The notes under the pieces were generated by a model that was not told the DNA's origin, searched no databases, and was given only the letters and a program-made list of their open reading frames with translations. The translations under genes and the position numbers were made by a program. A stretch of 64,000 bases of DNA, taken from the NCBI GenBank assembly GCA_027475525.1, contig JAMWFC010000073.1, positions 955,791 through 1,019,790 of the forward strand, given 5' to 3'. The stretch's first letter is position 1, and each line of letters opens with the position of its first letter. Positions 41,130 to 53,274 of the stretch are shown here, one piece after another. This stretch comes from Macrolepiota albuminosa (taxonomy: Eukaryota > Basidiomycota > Agaricomycetes > Agaricales > Agaricaceae).

Positions 41130-42004
41130 GTATTACTTGATAGTTCTGGGGCTTGCTAGTGTAGAATATGACCTTGAATTCACACTGACTTTGACGACTA
41201 AAAAGGATAATTATAATATTGAATGTGTTTAATAATTTTGCAAAACGCCGAGGATTTGAGAAATTATAATATTGACTTGATATAATAATATTCCCACGAG
41301 TCGAGGTTTCTTAACAAACTCTGGCCTAAGCGATTCACTCCCTGGGAATCACCGAGCCTTTGCCTATCAATTGCCTGTCTATTCTCTACTAAACTTGGGC
41401 TATTTATACTGTTTTTCTAGTGCACAGACCACTATCTACATATGACTCTTTGTCGGAAACTCTCCAACTTCCAGAATGTATTTGATAGTCCAATTTCCCT
41501 TTTGGGAGGCCTGTTTCACTGCCACCCGTTCCACCATTCAACTTCTTGTTCCGCTCTCCTTCTGGGTGTTTCTGATTGCCACTTCTCCATTTGCTTGAGC
41601 TCCATTTAGCCTGATCTAATTCATAGATCTTTCTTTTCTCTTTTAGCGCCTCCCTGCATCCCCTCCTTGTTGTCAAATCGAACATTGACTGATTTGACGA
41701 TGAAATGGATAATTATAATATTGAATCAATATAATAATTATCCAATTTCATCCTGTTTTGTCCATTGCCAACTTCCATGCTTTTCCTCTCCATGACAGTG
41801 GTTAGACTATTGTTAAGCTGATAGTTTGAGCCGGTCCCTGCCTGTTGTTCTGTACTTTTCTGTGTATTTGTTGGGATATTTTTGGAGATAGATATTTGTT
41901 GAGACTGCTACCAGGAGGCTTACAGTTTTCAGCCTATAATTAAATGTTTATTTTGACTTCTGATGCATGTTTTGTCCCTGACTGCTGGTACAGCGTCGTA
42001 TTAC
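41130..42004. mobile_element. LTR-like insertion in the Helitron, family C copy 2
   Basis: The Helitron frame stops at one edge (...HEDNKDTGNT) and resumes at the other (STKYYTGVNAGDCPFVVHG). The intervening segment is bounded by a direct GTATTAC at 41130-41136 and 41998-42004, a plausible target duplication, and is a direct repeat of 12225-13008. It has no pol sequence, so it is best read as a solo LTR. Its ends are not a clear TG...CA, so the exact borders and class stay uncertain. Confidence 0.7.
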
Positions 42005-43769
42005 CAGTGTCCTTATTATCTTCATGTACTGGTGGGTCTATTGTACCAGCCTCTTCAGCGCTTTGGCGATGAACAACGGACACAGGAGGAACATCTTCAG
42101 GATATCCCTCTAAGTTGCTGTACAATATTTCCAGATTGCTATATGAAGAATGGTTAAGTTTGAGCCATTCTAACGCACGCTGAACATTTCATCTGCTCAC
42201 AAGCAGAGGTAGCCTCTGTAGCTCCTTAGCAGATGGCTTGCAAGGACCAGAAAATAAAATTGCAATCACATCATTGAGGTTGGCTACAGGAGGTGGAAGG
42301 ACTTGATATACCTTCTGAATAGGTGACTCAAAAGCAATAAGATGCGCCTTCATCTTGCTCAGACTGGAGGCTGAAACATGAGCATAACACAAGGACTTTC
42401 TTACCCTAGCAACTAATATCTGTTCAATTCAATTAAGGCGTTTTAACAAATCAGGTATAGGGCCAATCCAAAAGCCATTGGCTAGCGCGTTTTTTGGAAC
42501 GAGCCCATTGAACAATTGCTGTCTGCACAATCAACAAACGTGTTTACATGAGTGATCAATTACCGGTCCTCTCAGCTCCCTAACACGATCCGTATCAGAT
42601 AATCATTCTATTTTGATGACTCCTGGAACGCAGAGGACGTCTAAATAACCTTTCATACTCTTGAGAGGATTCATATCGGCTACAGGATGTAGGAGACCAC
42701 ACACCGCACAACCTGCTTCCTCCACGTATCTCTGTCCTGTGCCAGAACAAAAATTTCCTACAATGTCCATGGTTTGCGACTTACTAAGCGGATGTGGTGG
42801 AAATACTACACTTTCATCTGGATCCGGATATTCTTGTTCGAGAGGTATGGCGATGCTTTGTTCAATGCATGTGGATTTACGGGTATGTCTACGAGTACCG
42901 TGACAACAAGGATATGAGGATCTTCTCTGTTTACGTGTGCGACGGGCAATTGCCCACCGTGCTGCGTCTCTGGTTTGTTTATCTGGTTCAGACCATAACA
43001 CCATAGTGTTGATGACGCACAATGGGCAACTGTGACCATCAAACTTCAAGGGTAATTCTTCCTTCAGTATAGAACTACTCATACTGATGCCGTGCATGCG
43101 GGCAACCAGACAGATATTTTTTATAGACAAGTGATTGATTAACTCTCGTACAGGTATTTGCGCATTCACAAAGCCTTTCATCACAGGATATGATGCGAGA
43201 CCGCTGGCATCTACATGATTAACATATTTGAACACCTGCCCTACCAGGACGTGATCGTGACCAGCAGACACATACGGACTAACTGCCTCTACAAGAAATG
43301 AATAGAACTTGTCACCACCAAAGTGAAGGACACAACTCAATATGTATTTCTTCAAGTAGTGGAGTGTACGAACATGGTTTTGTAAGACGATCAATGGACG
43401 GAGTACATTATATGTGTAGAGACAACTTGCACGCTCCATAGTAAATATTACGTGCCTGAGTGCGAGTACATAAACAAAGGACGGCCAGCCATCAGGAAGA
43501 TCAACATCCTCTTCAATTAAACGTGCAATTACTGCAGCATCACACAAGCCGAATTTTACAGCAAGTTGAAATATACTGGTGCCGGACACACAGTCCCTCA
43601 AGGAAATCGCAAAATCGTGCCGTAGAATATGTCCTCTGGTTGATAGAACTCGTAAAACACAACACGTCCTCGCAGTGTGCATACTGGTCCAAAATCGGCA
43701 AACATGTACCCAAGGATATAGCAAATTGTATAGGTCAATGTAACTATGAGGAGACTGTTGATTGTACAT
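42005..43769 (-). pseudogene. Helitron RepHel N-terminal region
   Basis: From about 43030 leftward the frame has GHSCPLCVINTMVLW, a spacer, then EEAGCAVCGLLHPVADM, RVRELRGPVIDHSCKHVC, ALANGFWIGPIP, KVYQVLPPPVANLNDVIAILFSGPCKP and ALEWLKLNHSSY...YPEDVPPVSVVHRQS. This succession is characteristic of the long RepHel proteins of mushroom-forming fungi; its Cys pairs suggest zinc binding. TGA codons interrupt at about 42601, 42532, 42424 and 42190. The first 230 codons (43769-43080) are hydrophobic and Leu/His-rich with no match I recognise, and may not belong to the same gene. Confidence 0.75.
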
Positions 43770-44620
43770 TCGGCCATCCAGATAAACAAATCACTGTTTA
43801 ATTGATGCAATGTCTAGTTCAATACACAAACACTGTGAAAGATGTCGGAATGCGTATAGACGCAAACACATGTAACGTGAAAAGGCAACATGAGAGTGGT
43901 GCTGATTTACCTCAGCATAATCACATCGGTTGATATGGTGGTTGCATAACCCTATAAGAGGTGCAGAACCACCATGATTGAGTTGCATGCATGATACATT
44001 GCGTTCTGAATGCATGCAGGTTGCATTTGAAATGTTGTGTACCACATAGTCTGGTTCAACAGGCTTTACATCGTGTAAAGAAGGTCTGGTTTGCATTCAG
44101 TTTAATATGTAGGTGAACCATCGATTAATAGGGTGTAACTGACCCAATATTATACGCATTTGCAGATACAACAAGGATGTATAATTTGCACATGACGAGC
44201 AGATAGACACTAGCCCATCGCTCGACAAAAAAGGTGATGAGTCGCATACTAATAACTTGAAAGGTGGTATTTGTTATACAAGCGTCAAGACAGACAACCC
44301 TTCGGTAAGACCCGTAATTCATTGTTACATAATCACTTGTATATACGACCGCTGAGTATACAATTCATATTACTTCAACGTATTAGCAAAACACACGCAT
44401 ATTCATTGTTACATAATCACTCGTATATACGACCGCTGAGTATACGATTCATATTACTTCAACGTATATTAGCAAAACACACACATATTCACATTAATAT
44501 ACAGATACAATTTTTTTATTATTATTATTGATACGCAAACCATCAAGCACAACAGATGACAATAATATGGGTCAGGGGTCGGATAATGTAATTCGGGGAC
44601 GGACTACACCGAATAATTGA
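43770..44620. other. intergenic region between Helitron and JmjC-like gene
   Basis: No gene is supported; frames at 43791-44096 and 44125-44322 (minus strand) have no recognisable motif. It should contain the 5' end of the Helitron, but I cannot fix the TC terminus. A tandem duplication lies at 44317-44484. Confidence 0.45.
44317..44484. repeat. 84-bp tandem duplication
   Basis: A unit starting ATTCATTGTTACATAATCAC at 44317 recurs at 44401, with a few substitutions and a TAT insertion in the second copy. Both copies carry the CGACCGCTGAGTATAC block. Non-coding. Confidence 0.85.
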
Positions 44621-47600
44621 TTAACCACCTGATAATACGGACGTGTTCCGATTATAAATACATACCTTGGCAATGAGTGTGTTCTGATGCAGTTGAAGAC
44701 GGACGATCCCATTTGCGAATATTTTGAGCAGATCCTGTAGTCAGGCAGATTGGCAATCCTTTCCGTTGCAAACGACGCTTAGATGGCGAAACAGTTTCCT
44801 CTGGCAAGGATTCAGGGTCTGAAGACCGATGCAAATATGGTTCATTTATAACCTCATTAGGAGATTCCAAGTCATCATCAAAATCGTCTCCATCGCTGTA
44901 TGCAAGGGTTTTGTAAATGTCATCATCCTTAGGATTGTTGCGATCTAGGCAAGGTGATATGTGCGATAGAGAGTACCCGAGTTCATATGCCGTTTCCTTA
45001 TCTCCGTACACCAGACCATCGAGGTAAGGACAATCTAGTAAATACAAACAAATAAACCAATCATAATAAAATACTGACACAGCAAGACTATAGCGCACCG
45101 TATGCATCACAAGTAGATTTCTTGACAGTGTATGACGGTCCATCCCAATAAAACGATCGGTCAGCAGAACTGGCTGTCATATTTTTGAAACAATCCCATG
45201 CAGGCCCATCGTGTATACATTTGCAAACCACCGTCCGAACTGAAGATGTACCTAGCCCTTCAATCTCACCTTGTATTCCCGATGCACGAGCGGCTCTCTT
45301 AAGTAGTATAAGCACGTGAGCATGACGAGCCAAAAACACGGAGTAAATAGCCTGGAATGCGTCGTAACTGTTCAGAGTATCACCAGGCCTGCAAAAGGTA
45401 TGACGCAGGAAGTACCAGTACACGATTTTGTGGGCCCTCGAGCAGTTTTTGATAGATGACTCAAATGTGCAGACGTCCGTATTGAATGGGTAGTTCCAAT
45501 TAATAAGAGCACTATGCAATTCGAAATAATTGCATAGCGAGAAAATAGACAAAGCGCCTTCCCAGGTATCCCAATCCGGCACATGATGATACTCCCAGTC
45601 TAAAAATAAATGAATAAATAAATAAATTTTAAAAAAATAAAAAATTTAATAAAATAAATTTAATAAACTAAAATTTAGAAGTCAACGTCAGGTAGGCTTA
45701 CCTAGGTCGTCCTCAAAAAGCTTATTTATATAGCAGTAGTAATGCGTGAGCATGCGAACCAGTATAGAATGAGATGCCATTCCGTGATCAGCGTTTGCAA
45801 GGGTTTGACTACCCACGAAATGGTGATATATCCCAATAACAGAATCAGCAAGAGTGGTCGCTAGATAATAATGACCTCCAACACATATGGAAGGTACCGG
45901 TGTCACGACACAAAGTGGCACGTTCGGGCGCACGACACTATGGGAACAGTCACATCGTCTACGCAGCAATATAAGGCACCACTCACAAAACGTCACCAGG
46001 TTCCAATACAACCACTTCGGTATCCCACAAGTCAGCGTTCGCCTCATGCATGACATATTTATCCGTAAAAATAGATATGGTAGCAAAATCCTCGAAAGAC
46101 CCCGACTTCAGTCACGCAACATACAGTAACTTGAATCCCGTTTCCACCCGTAAAAAAGTGCCATATCCATTAGAACCAATGTGCCAGTAATGATGGGCAG
46201 ATCCAGTTGATGCTATTGCCCACCGCATGTCAGATATTGGATAATGGTTGGAGGAGTCGCAGTACGAGGATTGACCATTTACTTGCAACCACGTGAACCA
46301 ATCACCAGACACGGATAAGACGGGAAATGGATTGCGTACTGCCAGCATATCAAGAGCGCTCAGAGCCTGCGGTTCTGCAGACAAAACAGCAGCGAACACG
46401 TCAACCGGGGAACCTCTACACGTACGTTGATTATCTAGCGAGGTGAAATCTATTATATGTAAGTATATGGAATGGAACACAAGAATACCCAAACAGGCAT
46501 ACCATGAATGGTGGTAACACTGTATATGTTGCAGATGGAGGTCAATGTTGCACCGGTAAATCCGTTGTCTACATGGTTGATGCCTTTGATCAATACGGCA
46601 GTGTGGTCGGTCAGATATTTAGAAATGCTGGTATTAGTGGGGTCCGTTAATTCATCCATAGAAGCAATCTTGATAAACGTCGGTCTAGTCGACCCCATAA
46701 CGACCATTTTGTGGAGTGAGTAAAACCATTGCAAATCCTCTGTTAACTGTAGGGTGTTCAGCAGCAGTTACGGAAACAGATTACAGGACTTACATGGAAC
46801 TTGGGAGTAAACCGATATGCACGGTTCGTAACGTGAATTGCATACTCGACAGGACTTTCCCCTGTCACAAATACAACGTCATCGGATACATTGATATCAG
46901 AATAGTCAAACTCCAAGTCCTGAGGTCATACGACATACAGTGAAATAACATAGTAGTAATCACATGTAAAGGGGTACGTACAGTAACATCAAGAGTCAAA
47001 TCAATGAGGACATGAGGAATGCGTTTGCTATGCTGTGTCCTGTCAATACCGTCACCACGCATACCTTCGATGGTTTTGGTGTTCTTGCGCGCTCATCTTT
47101 TCCTTTTGGGAGTGGGAGAAGGAATAGACGGCGGTTTACTTGTTTTATCAGATTGTCGCAACCGCACCCCCAATACATTACTTTTGGGAACCAAAACCAG
47201 AGATTCTTCATCCAGTGGAGGAACGAGGTTGTCGGAGGACAACGGATTGATGTCGGGTATATCGAGTACGTCGCGATCATCATTGATGGGGTTATCGAGT
47301 ACAGCTTGATCATCATTGCTAGCGTTATCTCTACCAGGTACATCTCTTCTATCGATATCAACATTGGTGGGCCCGTCAGAAGGAGAAGGGTCCTGATCGT
47401 TGAGAGAATATGGCGGAGGAGACACGATGGACGGCTGCCTGCCGCATCACGCCCACCAAGTCGTCCAGTTTTGTTTGTCGAATTGCTCGGATTTTTACTG
47501 CCAGCATTTACATCATCACTGAATGGATCGTCGGTAGTATTCTGTAAAGGCGACATATGTGTCCTACAAGTATCGCAAGAATCGTCACCATTGATAGGTG

Positions 47601-49213
47601 GATGATACGGATCGCTACCAGCAGATCGAGAAGGATACACATCTTTATAACGAAGCCCATCGTTATCGAACTCGTTAGCATACATAATTGAAGATGAACG
47701 GGAATCATTGGGCACAGGAACGTCGGCACCAGAGGCGCTTCCAGTTAGTGAGGTCAGGAGTAAAGAATTGTCAGGAAAAGGTAAAACATCGGAATATACC
47801 ACCATATCGAGCTGATCAATTACATCGGATGGCGAAGATAGGGTAGCAGGGACGCGCAAAGACCCGTTAACGAGGTTCAGCCAATGAGGCACGGCATCCC
47901 TCACCACCCCATCCAGATGTTGAAATGCGGATCTGAGTTCCTGTAGGAGGTTCCCCCCTAGAGCTGCAGAAAACAACACCTTCCACAATGCCCGATCCGC
48001 TTCTACTACAGCAAGGGGTGGTCGTTCTAGCCCTCCTATGTGATTCCATAACTACCACGTTAACGATACAATTAACTATCAATATGGCATGCGAGAGAAC
48101 AATCACACCTTGAACACTGTTTCCTTTGCGCCCACTTCATTATACTCGTGAGGATTGAGTAACATGAGAGGCGATATAGCCAACGCGATATATAAAGAAT
48201 TATGAAGAACAGTTGTGCGACCTTGAGGAGCTGAACCGTGAACTTGGCGAATATGCACGAGCCCAGACTGGTTATTCTCCGACCTGCGGTATCAAAATAT
48301 AAGATGTAAATAAAAATTAAACCGAAAAGTATCGTACCCGAAAACAATCATACTCTCGATGGACTCGATGTCAGTAGGCAGAAATAAATTTCCCTGATAC
48401 GAGCACCAATATTTTCAGCATTAACAATACACACACAATATAGACATTAACGTACCTTAAGAAGACATCCCAAATGCAGGGCCGCAGAGGTCAAGTTGAT
48501 GAGTGTAGTGACAACGTTTTTTTTCCCAACATGCCGAGCGAGACTTGAGTACAAACAAATCAAGGGACCGCCTTCCGACAAATAATACGTGGAAGAGTCA
48601 AATTGTTTATCTCTACACACCTTGGATTGAAGTGCACGTATATGAGAGTTTAGGGCGTTCTGGGATCTCTCCAGAAGAGCAGGAATATTATTAAGGCTTC
48701 CCATAGGCTAGGTAATACATAAAATATTGTACTTGACAAATTGATAAAAGCCAATAGAAACAATGACACTTACTGCTTTGTAGTTGTCAACTACGGGACC
48801 AGATGAAGAGGGTCTCCGAATAGCCCCCCCCTTCATCATCTCAAATACGTCCACAACACGATAGGCCATGAGAATCCAAAATCGAGCATCCATCAGGATC
48901 TTTTCAGGTATTGTGGGCACATCATCTCCCACCATAAGAGCGCAAAACAGAGAATACTGATCATCCTTGCAGGCAGGAGAAACTGTAGATTCCTCTGTAA
49001 TTATCTGGCTCACAAGTTGCTACAAAACAACAACAGCATGTACTTATGGTATCATCAACAATAAACGAGTTGACAACGTTCACTTACGTGGATTGCCGTG
49101 TCTTGTCCATAGCGGATAGCAAGATCTCCGTCTGATAGCAGCACATCAGTAAACCAGGAACAGGACGTGAAAGCCTCGTTTGATAAGCGAGGATGCGGGG
49201 AAGTCACAGACAT
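44621..49213 (-). pseudogene. JmjC-like spliced gene, probably inactivated
   Basis: JmjC proteins are Fe(II)/2-oxoglutarate oxygenases, often histone demethylases. I can build a minus-strand model from ATG 49213 to TAA 44621: exons 49213-49088, 49019-48774, 48707-48456, 48393-48338, 48283-48109, 48051-46982, 46919-46794, 46746-46503, 46449-45987, 45937-45702, 45599-45099, 45034-44666, 44628-44621. All introns are GT-AG and all phases agree. The JmjC-like core is RWAIASTGSAHHYWHIGSNG...VVRPNVPLCVVTPVP and ICVGGHYY. The first metal site reads H-I-G, not H-x-D. A TGA (46114-46112), a TGA after KRKR (47095-47093) and a frameshift near 47440 interrupt it. Total about 1,290 codons. Confidence 0.7.
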
Positions 49214-49741
49214 ATAACGAAAATATCAGAAAGTACGTGTGTATGTGGAGAGGGCAGGAGGGAGGACAAGATGGAGGTTTGGGGGTGTTAACGTGCCACA
49301 TATATATATATGTATAAAATAAAAAATCAACATTTTCAGTAAATAAAATTATATATGTAATAGCGGCCCATATTTAGATTGACAGCGAATTAACTACGGA
49401 TGAATTCGAACAACAATGATTAGTCATACAAAACAGACGACACAAACTTCAGCAAGTAAAAGAATCAAACATCAAATACGCACTATAATATCAATGAATA
49501 GGAAGGTCATACCGAGGTAGTTTTATCTGTCCACGACACTCTTACACAAGACCAATGGCACATTGCAAATGATGTATATTTTATTCATCGCTCCAAATTT
49601 TGTAGTCAAACAGAGTGATGTACGCAAAAATGGTACGAGATAGATCAGCAAAGGGATCAAAATGCGGCAAACAACAAATTCAAAATTACATAGACAAGTG
49701 CGGAAAATTGAAGGAACCATATGTGGTCCACGTGCCAGCAA
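49214..49741. other. intergenic region, likely promoter of the JmjC-like gene
   Basis: About 530 bases upstream of the JmjC-like ATG. It contains a TATATATATATG run near 49300 and AT-rich sequence. No gene or RNA is supported. Confidence 0.4.
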
Positions 49742-51943
49742 TCAGGTTGCTTCTTTATTTTTACCTTTCCCCTTGGGTAGACCGGTAGAACGAGCCGGCT
49801 TGGAGGAAGCACCCCGATTTGTGGCCGATCTACCAAAACCAGATCGGGGAGAAGCAGTCGAACCAGCGTCACAAGACGTCTTGGAGCTGGCACTGCGGCG
49901 TCCAGGGGGTATACCACTCACAGAACCAGAAGAAGAAATATCTTTCGACCCTCCCGGAGCGCCATATTCAGACCCTTCAAGACCACCGGTCTCATCAAGG
50001 ATGCCATGTGCCTGGTGCCTGCACCACCAACCACAACAAGATCAGGAGTGTGAAGAACCATGATGAACTTGATGTTAGTCGAAAGGAAACTACAAATAAA
50101 TAAATAAATAACCAATGAGAATATCATAATAAATGGTCATCATACACTGAAGAGGACCCTTCAAACCATCCAGCTGTGTAACCCACGGCAACAACGGACC
50201 CCTCGGGAACATCGGACGTGTTACCATTGTATGAGCACCAACTAGCGATAGCATTGAAGTCAGCAGCCAAAAATTGAAAGGCAGGTCCAGTTTCCGAACG
50301 ACCGTCGTATACAGGCACTGGAAATAAATAAATAGAGAAGTTGAATAATGACATGGAAGACACACCCGTCGATTCATAATTTATTACCGCTTCCATAGAA
50401 TTATTGAATTTCAGAGTTGGTACGATAGGAGCAGATTTTACAGAAAACATAGAATCGTCTGTAAGTACAGGAGGCTTTGAAAGGACAGGCACTGAGTAGC
50501 CACCCGCTACAAAATGATGTCAACACAAAGGTATGCTACATGCAAGTTGAAAATTTACAGTTTTTGAAGGACACGCTCTTCTCTTTGCCTCTGGTTACAA
50601 AGGCCATCCCATAGCTTGAATAAGAGCCCATGGGATCAGAACGCAAACCCAACGCATTTCCAACATTGGCCATAGAACATAGGAATTCTTGCTGGAATGG
50701 CACAATCATCAAACGTTTCTGTTTATAAGGGGACGAGTAACTGCCGACTTCTACACCGGAATCAAAGAGATGAGAAGCAGATATGACGCCAAACATGACG
50801 TTGATGCAAAAGGCATTACCCCCATGGTTTAAAGCAAGGCGACAAGATTTGGCAGTAAGATTATCAGGATGTATGTGAGCTGAATGCACGTATAAGCCAT
50901 GTTTGACCCACAATAGGCCTCGAATCAAAGATCTATACATGGGTGTAACGACGATGCACATGAACAAGATAACATAAGCACTTACTCTGCGTTTTCTTCG
51001 GTCATCTTCGATATCATGGCCGATATATGCACAAATCGCACTGATCCGTCACTTATTTGTTTATCATATCGATGTACCCATACCACAAATAAGAATAAAA
51101 ATAAAAGTCACAACGCATGAGCAGTATTTACAATAAAATTTAAAATAAAATACTGACACTTCCGGCAAACCGTCAATTTCTGCAAGAGATATGATGCTAT
51201 GTCTGTTATCCAGGGAATTGTCAGACAACGAGTTATTGTCTGCATCAGCCTTCATGTTGGGAAGGATATGGGTGGTCGATTTTGTGACCCCAGCAACCTG
51301 AGGTTTATCTGAAAGGGTGCGACTGCACCTGAAGATATACGAGAAACAACATTTTCAGGTGTGTCATACTACAAATAGTGTAATCCAACTAATATAGTTC
51401 ACCCAGTCGGAGTGGACAGTGTATCACCTGTACCGGCCAAAAGCTTCTCCAAGGCACGTCTAAATAAACAGTATGCAGTCAACCAAAGGTCAATAACATA
51501 ACATTAGTACGCACATGACCGGAGAATCAACGTTTGAAGGGCCACCGGCCCTCTTCTTCTTTGGCGAAGGCATACAGGGCGTACTATCACTACAAATGAT
51601 AAGCAATCATCAACATCAACACAATATACAAGGATGTACACATCACAGGCGACACCAATTTTGCGCTTGACTGAAGAGGAAGATGCAGAATCGGCGTCAA
51701 CAGACAAGTTGCCGGCTAACACAGCTGCAAATATACTAATAGCACATGTCAAGGTCGTACATACAAACGATTATATAATGCACACGTTTAATTGGTCTGC
51801 ATTCCTTAGTCAAATATATCAGTATAATAATGAGACGTAGGCAGGTAGTTATAAATTTACAAAGCTTGCAGCTGTTTGTACAAAGGACATGTCATATCTT
51901 CCGGTTTATCTGTGGATTTCTTCGATTTTTTGCGTGAGGGCAT
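49742..51943 (-). CDS. spliced gene of unknown function, basic termini
   Basis: A minus-strand multi-exon gene is likely: ATG at 51943 (MPSRKKSKKSTDKPED), then exon-like blocks ending at GT donors and starting after AG acceptors. Readable blocks are VLAGNLSVDADSASSS..VKRK, RALEKLLAG (51459-51428), CSRTLSDKPQVAG from 51328, AICAYIGHDIEDDRRKRR before a GTAAGT donor, NHGGNAFCINVMFGVIS, PVYDGRSE...CSYNGNTSDVPEGS, NIKFIMVLHTPDLVV, and a basic tail (GFGRSATNRG, LPKGKGKNKEAT) ending at TGA 49744-49742. I do not recognise a named domain. KKKR and KGKGK segments suggest nuclear or nucleic-acid binding, but that is inference. Exon borders are only partly fixed. Confidence 0.5.
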
Positions 51944-53270
51944 GGTAGTACCAAGTATAACAATGTATAGACAAATATAGGGACAGATAGATAGAGCAAA
52001 ATATTTGAGGATAAGGAAGCCTGCAGCACGCAGGTTTTATGGTATCCCAGCAGAGTAACGGACACGTAAACGTCAAAAGCAACGAGGGTCGAATAAACCA
52101 AATATATTAGTACAAGTACCCATGGTTGACCAATAAACTGAATATACAAGCCAAATATAGGGTAAAAAAAGTTTAAACCAAATAGAAATAAAAAAATAAA
52201 AAGAAAAATAACACGGAGTTAATGATGGGTTAGAAGGTTTGAGCCAGCAATTCGGGAGACGGATAAAGAACCATTAATACACGCTTAGATGAATAAATCA
52301 ATACAAAGTGAATAACAACGCCTGCGTAAGAAACCGCCACTTCACACAAGCTCTACATGCGCCAGACCGGCGAGTCTGGACATAGAAAGGCGAAAAGGCG
52401 GAAACATCCGGATACTACGAGAAATGTATCCATAACAGTGTAAGAAGTAAGGGATACCAATAGGCAAGCCAAATTGTCAATTTGAATTAGCCTTGTTCAA
52501 TCCCGTAGTAATAACAGAGTAATACATAGGTAATATGTAGGCAAACCAATCAGTCAGTTTGAATTAACCTATTTCAATCCTAAAAGATGTTAGAAGCAAA
52601 GTAACCCACTCAGTATCCAGGGAACAGACAACCTATAAGCCAAAATCAAATAAAATGATACAGTGGAATAAATATATCAATGCGGAAATGTACATGCTTC
52701 GAACTAAAAGGAAAAGAACACAGTCCTGTGGGACGGGAGAATATATGGGAAAGAAGTTGTCTGTGAGACGGTTGGAGTATTAGCATATAGGGAGATCCAA
52801 TAAATCAGGTAGATCTTATCATTTCCAAATGTGTTGAATAAGAGAGATAAAATATGTCCGAATCACTAAGAAGCCAGACAGACAGTCGACCGGTAAATGT
52901 TGTCTGCATCAGACCGATGCAATGCGACATGAGAATAAGAAGCCATAGATAGTTGACCCTGAAAAGTTGCTTATAATAGATGGCTGCAACGTGACATGAG
53001 ACAGTATCAGCTCACCAGACATTCGGTAGCCTATCTTATCATCGCACACACATATACAAAAATGGACAACGAGTACGACAAAAGCAATGCAAGTGCATAC
53101 TGAATGAAGCCTTTTAGAATTATAAAAATATATTTAAACAGACATTAACGTAGGAAGTACCTTGGAACAACATGTCGAGTATGACGGGCATAGGGAGGAA
53201 GCACGACTCCATGACATTCTTCAGGTGAAATGAAAATATATATGTATCGTGTCCACACATAGAGTTAATG
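51944..53270. other. intergenic region without supported genes
   Basis: AT-rich, with no ORF showing motifs on either strand. Two GCCAAATTGTCAATTTGAATTA-like words recur near 52467 and 52541 (AACCAATCAGTCAGTTTGAATTAACC), each followed by TTCAATCC. Nothing else is seen. Confidence 0.45.
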
Positions 53271-53274
53271 TCTT

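Larger units (their letters stand above)
35545..43769 (-). mobile_element. Helitron RepHel gene, nearly full length, inactivated
   Basis: Reading right to left, one long frame encodes a protein of about 2,450 residues: N-terminal Cys-rich region, Rep (HUH) nuclease, Pif1-type helicase and a C-terminal ubiquitin-protease-like domain. The frame is broken mainly by single TGA codons (about nine, for example at 39337-39335 and after 37445), one TAG, one frameshift near 36870, and an insertion of about 0.86 kb at 41137-41997. On both sides of almost every stop the frame is the same, so decay is recent. It replicates by rolling circle when active. The parts are listed separately. This lineage differs from the Helitron relic at 18.5-20.9 kb. 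Confidence 0.88.

Noticed and set aside
47012..47605. Plus-strand 197-codon frame
   Set aside because: It lies antisense to exon 6 of the JmjC-like gene, which is supported by splice phases.
44621..49213. TET/JBP-type DNA hydroxylase
   Set aside because: The RPNVPL...ICVGGHYY arrangement reads as JmjC-like; I see no TET/JBP-specific motif, though only a profile search can exclude it.
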